Position numbers and translations under genes: made by a program. Below the pieces are notes generated by a model that was not told the DNA's origin, made no database searches, and worked only from the letters and a program-made list of their open reading frames with translations. Shown one piece after another: positions 33,601 to 38,322 of a stretch of DNA of 38,322 bases. Positions within the stretch are counted from its first letter, which is position 1. Each line of letters starts with the position of its first letter. This stretch comes from CAYMQB01 sp964392665 (GTDB lineage: Bacteria; Hydrothermota; E44-bin80), in assembly GCA_964392665.1 (NCBI GenBank), contig CAYMQB010000026.1, positions 1 to 38,322 of the forward strand. The letters are read 5' to 3'.

Positions 33601-33895
33601 GGGTGGCTATAATGCAAATAGGGAGCTTGTTGAAAGGCAGGAGAGGATACTATCAAGGATGCTGGACGCTCAGCGTTCGATTCATAAAAGGGAGTTCAGC
33701 AAAAAGAGGGTTGCAGAAAGACCAGGTGAATATGAGCGTAGAAATCCTTTACCCTTACCGAAAAATCCCGGAGAGAAAAAAGGAATAAAAAAAGACATAC
33801 TTAAGGAACTCAAGGAAAAATATCCTTTGGAATACAAAGACTTTATCCGAGCTTACTTTGACAAACTCCTTAAAGAAGAAAAAAATCATAAGTGA
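30620..33895 (+). CDS. DUF4175-like membrane protein with long coiled-coil region
   Basis: About 1091 residues. Start ATG 30620 follows the HD-GYP stop by 7 bp; an in-frame TTG at 30581 would add 13 residues. The N-terminus has two transmembrane helices (about 25-48 and 55-80) and a third (about 142-160), then an Ig-like beta region (about 180-450). A highly charged Lys/Glu helical part (about 495-830) is rich in coiled-coil heptads and Met. The last 250 residues include Gln/Ser-rich low-complexity sequence and a basic tail. This plan matches DUF4175-family proteins of Bacteroidetes-like and related bacteria; the function is unknown, with an envelope scaffold role plausible. The gene ends at a strong hairpin (33912-33946). 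Confidence 0.75.
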   Translation: MKNEKFEYRYATLLKFVRNLRNRKLTSHIVLYFFLIFTCWFFSLILLIGFDSVVYLTRPWRIFLRVLFYIIPVFFVFPLIKNVKRVWKVSVFTDFIETIFPVLKGRLFTSLECSPDDPLFSSSLVNANLQDTTEIFHRLPKNPIIADVHKKIIRILYSLIILILLLFTIFPDPSMSLFTRFLFEKSFVAPSFFVFPGNGYVEKGKSITIRLESFEGRVTSPRIVIQDNVRFLKEKGGSRFETEVENVTSSFSYCVEFSDTFSPEYRIDVVELPNIKDIKFTLHYPPYTEEKDFVTSDFDLYALKGTEIEISGISNDSLKKATLMFSDSAISKLQAIGKSFEGDFEVDTSKSFTLNLVSNRGLKNADKPLFHIFTLSDEYPSIEISSPGENINLPQELVLKLVMDVRDDYGISKVQLVWEKEKEKHTMQIAKNLGDRDATIEYGWDLLSISIFPGDSLRYYVLVYDNDIVSGPKMTKSKTYEIRFPTATDIYKEIASEGERAQEAFETESYEMEKVKQGLLKLEKSLKKTKKLSWEEKKKALEILKKEKELVERVEETRKNMQKIAEKINDAFLSNPEIKEKLKEIERLMKEIETEEIRKSIDKLKKSIENLDRKAMLESMQRMLASQEEIKKALERTVEMLKRIEQEERYKRIVEAAKKLEGEQEEVNKEMKGKQQEKLRDMKEMEKNIAEKLSDLEKEMQELATELGKGDSISKSALENAREMAAQVSEDLEKTQKAMDQGNKQSSISSGEKVQSSLSKMSSMLSEGLSSMMGERSEEVTRMLNSIIDDVILLSVKTEKVKKQIQERKNNTDELLSHSAAIKSGIERTLENVEELKSKDPFIPPIVDDELMRGVSNIVSSMGNIERNNITLASRYARSTMQTLNNVALTLIESKQNMPSSGGGSMAQLMQKLQSLSSGQMQVNQGTQSLIPLDLSSGSVPDETRRQLQSLSELQGSLAERLNQVGEGVEKEGGNILGDLSKIAEEMREVAKKLGGYNANRELVERQERILSRMLDAQRSIHKREFSKKRVAERPGEYERRNPLPLPKNPGEKKGIKKDILKELKEKYPLEYKDFIRAYFDKLLKEEKNHK

Positions 33896-33911
33896 TTTCG
33901 GAGTTTCATCA

Positions 33912-33946
33912 AACAACAGGCGAGGCAGGATACCTCGCCTGTTGTT
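33912..33946 (+). terminator. Strong hairpin after the DUF4175-like gene
   Basis: AACAACAGGCGAGG (33912-33925) pairs perfectly with CCTCGCCTGTTGTT (33933-33946) around a 7-nt loop. A 14-bp perfect stem right after the stop suggests transcript end or 3' stabilisation. There is no T tract downstream, so intrinsic termination on the + strand is uncertain. Confidence 0.65.
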
Positions 33947-34264
33947 GGTTATTGGAGGTAGATAAATACGGTTTTCGAAGAATCATAGCACAACTTCGTT
34001 TTTGCGTGGTTTTAAGTATTGATAAATAAAAACCCAATTGTGATTCAGACAATAGAGCATACATTCTTAGAAATTTTGTTATCTCTTTTTAAAAAATGCT
34101 TGACAGAATACACTTTTAACATTAGAATAATTCATTAAGTGAATTGAGAGAATTCTAAAATGAGTTCAAACAAAATTTTCGTGCCAACATTGTCTTCTAT
34201 TTTACTATGAGATCAGGTTGCTATTTTGAGCAACATAATGTAAGAAACTAAAAGGGAGGAAATA
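33947..34264. other. Non-coding boundary between the chromosomal genes and the recombinase island
   Basis: AT-rich. Besides the promoter at 34100-34128, it holds the hairpin GTTGCT-ATTTTG-AGCAAC (34217-34234) followed by ACATAAT, which matches the inverse of the core motif GTTATRT near the recombinase. A 16-codon open frame near 34160 has no ribosome site and is not called. I see no tRNA that would serve as an attachment site. Confidence 0.5.
34100..34128 (+). promoter_or_regulatory. Sigma70 promoter upstream of the recombinase island
   Basis: TTGACA (34100-34105), 17-nt spacer, TAGAAT (34123-34128): near consensus. Transcription would start near 34135 and run through the 38-codon frame and the large palindrome into the recombinase gene, leaving a leader of about 250 nt. 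Confidence 0.65.
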
Positions 34265-34381
34265 ATGTGTAATGTATTTATTAGTAGGCAGTTAACCAAT
34301 AATAAGCACATAATATTAGGTAGTTATGGAAAGCAGCATTTGCTGTTTTCATTAGTACACCGAATGTTATGTTCTACATAA
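34265..34381 (+). CDS. Possible 38-residue leader peptide/small protein overlapping the palindrome
   Basis: ATG 34265 follows a strong GGGAGG (34254-34259) at 5-nt spacing, the only good ribosome site in the island. The frame encodes MCNVFISRQLTNNKHIILG... and stops at 34381, 6 bp before the recombinase start. Its second half is the large imperfect palindrome at 34308-34372, so ribosomes crossing it would open that structure. It may be a leader peptide coupling translation to the recombinase gene, or a chance frame. No family recognised. Confidence 0.4.
   Translation: MCNVFISRQLTNNKHIILGSYGKQHLLFSLVHRMLCST
34308..34372. repeat. 65-bp imperfect palindrome next to the recombinase gene (candidate recombination site)
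   Basis: The outer arms 34308-34321 (ACATAATATTAGGT) and 34359-34372 (ACCGAATGTTATGT) are inverted repeats with 12 of 14 identities. The inner arms GAAAGCAGCA (34329-34338) and TGCTGTTTTC (34341-34350) pair over 10 bp with one G.T. Two stems separated by an unpaired zone resemble the folded bottom strand of integron attC sites, and the edge GTTATGT resembles their GTTRRRY core with one deviation. It is 15 bp upstream of a tyrosine recombinase. Confidence 0.6.
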
Positions 34382-34387
34382 AAGAGA

Positions 34388-35227
34388 ATGGCAATGAATG
34401 AAATTATAGAAAAATATAAAAATCAACTAATTCAAAAAAGGTATAGCAAAAACACAATAAAAACATATTGCAATTATTTCAAAGACTATTGTGCTTATTA
34501 TAATAATGAAAAATTAGAGGATGTAACAACAAATCAAATAAACGTATATATTTTAGAGATGATAAAATCAAAAAATATTTCTATCAGTCAACAAAACCAA
34601 CGAATAAATGCTATTAAATTTTATTACGAAAAAGTGCTTGGTAGAGAAAAACAATATTACGAACTTCACCGTCCTAACAAAGAACATAAACTACCAAAAG
34701 TATTAAGTAAAAATGAAGTAAAAAATATTCTGAATTCATGTAACAACATAAAACACAAGTGTATTTTAATGTTGATATATTCAGCAGGACTAAGGAGAAG
34801 TGAGTTGCTAAATCTTAGAATTTCGGATATTAATTCGGCTCGAATGGTTATAAATATAAACAGTGCAAAAGGAAGAAAAGATAGAATCTCTTTGTTATCA
34901 GGTAATTTACTTCAACTACTAAGGCAATATTATAAAAAATATAAACCTAAAAAATATCTTTTCGAAGGACAAAAAGGTGGAAAATATTCTGCAACAAGTG
35001 TGGCAAATATATTAAAAAAAGCAGCATTAAAAGCAGGAATTGTGAAAAATGTTACTCCTCATATGTTGCGTCATAGTTTTGCAACACATTTGCTTGAACA
35101 AGGGACGGATTTGCGATATATCCAAGAATTATTGGGTCATAATAGTTCAAAAACTACGGAAATTTATACTCATGTTTCCAAAAGAGCAATAGATAAAATT
35201 AAAAATCCTGTTGATGATTTTTTTTAA
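34388..35227 (+). CDS. Tyrosine recombinase/integrase (XerC/D-like, 279 aa)
   Basis: An N-terminal SAM-like core-binding domain (about 1-85: KRYSKNTIKTYCNYFKDYC) and a C-terminal catalytic domain with Arg136 (SAGLRRSELL), HMLRH (His225, Arg228), GH (His251) and the nucleophile Tyr260 (EIYTHVS). The residues needed for DNA cleavage are all there. The integron-integrase-specific insert between catalytic patches II and III is absent, so it is not a classical IntI. The short form and the ending KRAIDKIKNPVDDFF resemble integrases common in Bacteroidetes mobile DNA. The gene is AT-rich without a Shine-Dalgarno site. ATG 34394 is an alternative start. Confidence 0.9.
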   Translation: MAMNEIIEKYKNQLIQKRYSKNTIKTYCNYFKDYCAYYNNEKLEDVTTNQINVYILEMIKSKNISISQQNQRINAIKFYYEKVLGREKQYYELHRPNKEHKLPKVLSKNEVKNILNSCNNIKHKCILMLIYSAGLRRSELLNLRISDINSARMVININSAKGRKDRISLLSGNLLQLLRQYYKKYKPKKYLFEGQKGGKYSATSVANILKKAALKAGIVKNVTPHMLRHSFATHLLEQGTDLRYIQELLGHNSSKTTEIYTHVSKRAIDKIKNPVDDFF

Positions 35228-35259
35228 AGTGGATAGAAAGTAAAATGATAAAAGAGAAA

Positions 35260-35329
35260 TATAAACAATTGTGCTTATCCTTCTATTTTGGCGGTATAAG
35301 CACAATAGAATATACACAATCGTTATATG
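35260..35329. repeat. Palindromic site downstream of the recombinase gene
   Basis: ATTGTGCTTAT (35268-35278) is repeated inverted and perfectly as ATAAGCACAAT (35296-35306) with a 17-nt loop. Flanks ATATAAAC on the left and GTTATATG (35322-35329) on the right extend the symmetry loosely. The right flank shares GTTATRT with the palindrome at 34308-34372 and with the far end of the R-M cassette. It may also terminate the recombinase transcript. Confidence 0.55.
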
Positions 35330-35347
35330 AAATATGCTTTTCTTTTT
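35322..35347 (+). repeat. Left 26-bp inverted repeat of the R-M cassette
   Basis: GTTATATGA-aa-TATGCTTTTCTTTTT. Its reverse complement is found at 38296-38321 with 24 of 26 identities. A short hairpin (GGC-TAAC-GCC, 35350-35359) lies just inside it, as another does inside the right copy. Confidence 0.75.
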
Positions 35348-35472
35348 ACGGCTAACGCCTAACACTTTTCTATAATGAACAAATTTTATTTTTATTTTTT
35401 TAAGAGGGGGGGTATAAGGTGTTTTCTTCCGCTACGCTCCAGAAAACGGTTTTATTTATAATTTTATTTAAC

Positions 35473-35478
35473 TATAAT
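35473..35478 (+). promoter_or_regulatory. -10 element (TATAAT) for the restriction gene
   Basis: TATAAT lies 8 bp before ATG 35487, so the mRNA would be leaderless or nearly so. The -35 is poor (TTTTAT about 17 bp upstream). No C-protein-type operator is recognised. Confidence 0.45.
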
Positions 35479-35486
35479 ATAAAAGT

Positions 35487-36587
35487 ATGACATACACTAA
35501 AAAAATTACCGAACTAACTAAAAATGTACCTGCAAGTCTTGTGGATTTTTCTATCCCACGAGACCCAGCACGAACCCCAACACAAGCTTCATCTAATTTT
35601 ATTACAAACAAAGAGCAAGGCGATTGGGCTGAAAATTTGATTATAAGGGCATTTAATGAAACATCGAAAAATTTTATTGCTGTTAAATATGGTAAATCAG
35701 ACGATTTAGTTGCTGGGGAAGAAGGTTTCGATACATTTTATCAAGAATTTCAAAACGAATTAGATACGATAGGAAAAAGACCTGATTTGTTAATTTTTAA
35801 AAAAGAAGATTTTGATGATACTTTAGGCTTTGATATAAGTAAAATTTCACATAGCGAAATAACAAACTATGTTAAAAAGGCTATAGCAGGAATTGAGGTG
35901 CGTTCAAGTGCTTTTTTGATTGATCGCTATGAAAATGCCATGCAAGAAAGAACGACTAAATTTACTGAAATTGCTCTGCAAACAAAAGAAAAGATATTAA
36001 CAGAATTTATAGAAGAATTAGGACACCCTGCAAGAAGAAAATATTTGCCGGTTATTGAAGGGATAACCGAAGAGTCTTTAGGAGCAGTTGATTTTAAAGT
36101 CCCTGGCTGGAGCTCAAGCGATAGATTATTAGAATTAAACCAATTATTCAAAAAATTAAAACACGCCATAAAAGAGATTCAAAAAAGAGATTATCTTTCA
36201 ATTACTCCAAAAGTTGAAGATATAAAAGTCGTTTTCAAGTGGATAGAGACATTTGATGTTCCACATTTTTATTTTCAGGTATTTTTTGATAAGGTTTATG
36301 GTATTTCATTTGAGCAAATTCTTTCGATAATATCCAATCCAGATAATGAAGGAGTTATTTTTTCTGTTGAAAAAGATACAAAAAATCAAAATAAAACAAC
36401 CATAAAAATCAATTCAAAATCTGGAATTCAGATTGCATACAAAATTGATGAGCCAGAGCATAAAAGTGTTCGCAAAGAAATGGATCGTGGGAGATTACTT
36501 TTTTATGTTACATTTAATGGTGGAACAGCATATTTAGACATCGAAAATCTTAGACAAATACTCGGGATAAGCGAAAAAGAATTTTAA
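35487..36587 (+). CDS. Type II restriction endonuclease, AccI family
   Basis: 366 residues. The start PASLVDFSIPRDPARTPTQASS, counted in pieces, and ITNKEQGDWAE are as I recall them from AccI-family enzymes (AccI cuts GTMKAC). A PD-(D/E)xK-like core is visible: GKRPDLLIF (Pro99, Asp100) and, about 37 residues on, GIEVRSSAF (Glu137, Arg139 in place of the usual Lys). It precedes a methyltransferase gene on the same strand by 16 bp, the expected R-M arrangement. The AT-rich codon use differs from the dcw operon. Specificity is inferred from family memory only; the R-M assignment is firmer than the exact recognition site. Confidence 0.75.
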   Translation: MTYTKKITELTKNVPASLVDFSIPRDPARTPTQASSNFITNKEQGDWAENLIIRAFNETSKNFIAVKYGKSDDLVAGEEGFDTFYQEFQNELDTIGKRPDLLIFKKEDFDDTLGFDISKISHSEITNYVKKAIAGIEVRSSAFLIDRYENAMQERTTKFTEIALQTKEKILTEFIEELGHPARRKYLPVIEGITEESLGAVDFKVPGWSSSDRLLELNQLFKKLKHAIKEIQKRDYLSITPKVEDIKVVFKWIETFDVPHFYFQVFFDKVYGISFEQILSIISNPDNEGVIFSVEKDTKNQNKTTIKINSKSGIQIAYKIDEPEHKSVRKEMDRGRLLFYVTFNGGTAYLDIENLRQILGISEKEF

Positions 36588-36603
36588 TTTGCTTTGATAA
36601 AAC

Positions 36604-38187
36604 ATGAAAGATAATAATTTTGAAAATTTGTATTCAAGCACTACTTCATTAGAGCATAGAAAAAAATATGCTCAATTTTTCACACCTGCAAAAATAGCAG
36701 ACTTGATGGCACAGTGGTTACTTAAAAACAAAGACCTTAAATCTGTATTAGAACCAGCTTTTGGTTTGGGCATTTTTTCAAGAACACTGCTTGGCTATAA
36801 AAACAATTTAAATATCAAAGGGTTTGAAATCGATCCTAAAATTTTTGAAGAGGCAAAAACCATATTTTCTCAAAACAATTCGGTTAATCTTCTCTTAGGG
36901 GATTACATGTATAATGACTGGAATAATAAATACGATGGCATTATATGTAATCCACCCTATTTTAAATTTCATGATTACGACAATAAAGGCATTTTAGATG
37001 AAATGGAGAAGCGGTTATCTTTACGATTAAATGGTTTTACAAATTTATATGCTCTTTTTTTGCTCAAATCAATCAATCAGTTAAATAATAATGGCAGAGC
37101 TGCATATATTATCCCTTCAGAATTTCTAAACTCTGACTATGGTAAATTAGTAAAAGCATATTTGATAAAAAATAAATTATTACGACATATTATTGTAATC
37201 AATTTTGAGGAAAATGTATTTGATGATGCTTTAACAACAGCATCAATATTGTTATTTGCTAATGATAAGAATGACAAAGCGGTTAAATTTAGTAATGTAT
37301 CGACCTTAGATGACTTAGATGCGACAAAAGAACTTATTCAAAATTATCCAAATTTTGTTGATCAAGATTCAATAAATTTTATTACATTGAATCCCGATAT
37401 AAAATGGAGGACTTATTATCAAAAACAAAATTCAAATAAATACAAAAACATTGTACCCTTTTCTAAATTTGGCAAAGTAATGCGTGGTATTGCAACTGGT
37501 GCTAATGAATATTTTACATTCAATAAATCAAAAGCAGAAAAATTTAATATTCCAATAGACAATTTATTACCCTGTATAACAAAATCTGCACAAATTAAAA
37601 ATCCATTTTTCACAGAAGAAAATTTTAAAAAAATGATTCATTCTGATGAAGACATATTTCTTTTTAATGCTAAAGATAAACATGATGAAAAAGTTGAGGA
37701 ATATATAAAACTTGGAGAAGAAAAAGAAATTCATAAAAAATTTCTCACATCGAAAAGGACACCGTGGTATTCTCTTGAAAAAAGACCACCAGCACCTATT
37801 TGGGTTTCTGTTTTTAATCGTAATGGATTAAAATTTATTAGAAATGAGGCAAATATTTCAAATTTAACAACTTTTCACTGCATCTATCCAACTCAAGATT
37901 CATTATTTCAGGCTTTAGATATCGATTTATTGTTCGCTTATCTATTAACTGATACAGCGAAACAAATTTTCGAAGACAATAGAAGAGAATATGGCAATGG
38001 TCTTAAAAAATTTGAGCCAAATGATATTAATAAAGGCATGATGCTTGATTTAACATTACTTGACAAAGAAATCAAAAAAGAAATTTTAAATTACTATGTT
38101 TTATATAAACAATCAGTTATTGAAAAACAGGAAGATCAACAATACATTAATAAAATTAATAATATTTTAACAACTATCTATACATAA
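36604..38187 (+). CDS. Type II N6-adenine DNA methyltransferase (gamma class, AccI/TaqI-like)
   Basis: 527 residues. Motif X region HRKKYAQFFTPAKIADLMAQWL, SAM motif I LEPAFGLGIFS (from residue 49), then motif IV NPPY (116-119) in the order X-I-IV of gamma-class N6-adenine enzymes. The C-terminal half (about 290-527) is a target-recognition region of TaqI-like style (FGKVMRGIATGANEYF, PPAPIWVSVF). It should protect the host from the endonuclease encoded 16 bp upstream by methylating the adenine of the shared target. No Shine-Dalgarno precedes ATG 36604. Codon use is AT-rich like the two genes before it. Confidence 0.9.
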   Translation: MKDNNFENLYSSTTSLEHRKKYAQFFTPAKIADLMAQWLLKNKDLKSVLEPAFGLGIFSRTLLGYKNNLNIKGFEIDPKIFEEAKTIFSQNNSVNLLLGDYMYNDWNNKYDGIICNPPYFKFHDYDNKGILDEMEKRLSLRLNGFTNLYALFLLKSINQLNNNGRAAYIIPSEFLNSDYGKLVKAYLIKNKLLRHIIVINFEENVFDDALTTASILLFANDKNDKAVKFSNVSTLDDLDATKELIQNYPNFVDQDSINFITLNPDIKWRTYYQKQNSNKYKNIVPFSKFGKVMRGIATGANEYFTFNKSKAEKFNIPIDNLLPCITKSAQIKNPFFTEENFKKMIHSDEDIFLFNAKDKHDEKVEEYIKLGEEKEIHKKFLTSKRTPWYSLEKRPPAPIWVSVFNRNGLKFIRNEANISNLTTFHCIYPTQDSLFQALDIDLLFAYLLTDTAKQIFEDNRREYGNGLKKFEPNDINKGMMLDLTLLDKEIKKEILNYYVLYKQSVIEKQEDQQYINKINNILTTIYT

Positions 38188-38195
38188 ATTAAGGA

Positions 38196-38246
38196 GTCTT
38201 GGCTTCGGGGCATTCACCCCCAGCCCCTCTGCCCCTACGCCAAGAC
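38196..38246 (+). terminator. Bulged hairpin after the methyltransferase gene
   Basis: GTCTTGGC (38196-38203) and GCCAAGAC (38239-38246) form the outer stem and GGGGC (38207-38211) and GCCCC (38231-38235) the inner stem, with symmetric 3-nt internal bulges (TTC/TAC). It lies 8 bp after the stop. It is either a terminator or, given the double-stem form, part of a recombination site. Confidence 0.6.
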
Positions 38247-38277
38247 AAAAATAAAATTTGTTAATTACAGAAAAGTG

Positions 38278-38321
38278 GTCTCGCTAAGGCGAGACAAAAA
38301 GAAAAGCATACATCATATAAC
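38278..38321 (-). repeat. Right inverted repeat of the R-M cassette with adjoining hairpin
   Basis: The hairpin GTCTCGC-TAAG-GCGAGAC (38278-38295) is followed directly by AAAAAGAAAAGCATA-ca-TCATATAAC (38296-38321), the reverse complement of 35322-35347 with two mismatches. The window ends one base later, so whatever lies beyond (another palindromic half-site or cassette) cannot be seen. Confidence 0.75.
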
Positions 38322-38322
38322 A

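Noticed and set aside
34160..34210. A 16-codon open frame downstream of the 34100 promoter
   Set aside because: Very short and without a ribosome site; no support beyond being open.
34388..35227. Calling the recombinase a true integron integrase (IntI)
   Set aside because: The additional helix/insert between catalytic patches II and III that defines IntI is absent.

Overview
The window (about 38 kb, low-to-moderate GC) is a bacterial chromosome segment dominated by one long, tightly packed division and cell-wall (dcw) operon on the + strand. It is bracketed by a CRISPR/phage junction on the left and a horizontally acquired recombinase plus restriction-modification cassette on the right. MurE carries the DNPR motif of meso-diaminopimelate-adding enzymes, FtsA has an amphipathic C-terminus, and FtsZ ends in a conserved C-terminal peptide. 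Together with Shine-Dalgarno-led genes mixed with leaderless ones, a DUF4175-like protein, GAF/HD-GYP signalling and short palindromic (REP-like) intergenic repeats, this suggests an uncultured bacterium near the FCB/WOR-3/TA06-type candidate phyla. That placement is inference; no rRNA gene is present.

Layout. 1-109: leader-distal end of a CRISPR array (two 37-nt repeats). 110-539: a minus-strand phage-type gene cut by the last repeat. 540-1495: non-coding DNA with a CRISPR-repeat relic, short hairpins and purine-rich repeats. 1496-1550: promoter with three perfect 10-bp direct repeats (MraZ boxes). 1566-18342: mraZ, a STAS-domain gene, rsmH, ftsL, ftsI, murE, murF, mraY, murD, ftsW, murG, murC, murB, ftsQ, ftsA, ftsZ, mostly overlapping or nearly so and probably one transcript. 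18343-18678: REP-like palindromes, a terminator-like hairpin and a promoter.

18679-24724 is the most unusual locus. It holds a 1680-aa one-component regulator (Ser/Thr kinase, AAA ATPase, TPR-like repeats, GAF, sigma54-activator AAA+, Fis-type HTH). A near-consensus sigma54 promoter follows, driving a 45-aa signal-peptide-bearing Asp/Pro-rich micropeptide, then a small GIY-YIG-like gene. Six copies of a 16-bp palindrome (GTGGCA-N4-TGCCAC type) sit around these genes and I noticed none elsewhere. They could be operators for the regulator, the ends of an 88-bp MITE-like repeat, or both.

24899-33895: an exported transglutaminase/thioredoxin-like protein with an apparently leaderless promoter, a five-GAF HD-GYP phosphodiesterase, and a DUF4175-like membrane/coiled-coil protein. 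These form a second + strand gene group ending at a strong hairpin.

33947-38322 is an AT-rich island: a large imperfect palindrome next to a tyrosine recombinase, then an AccI-like type II restriction endonuclease and its gamma-class N6-adenine methyltransferase. The R-M pair is flanked by a 26-bp inverted repeat (24/26 identical). Codon use and loss of Shine-Dalgarno sites set this island apart from the rest of the window.
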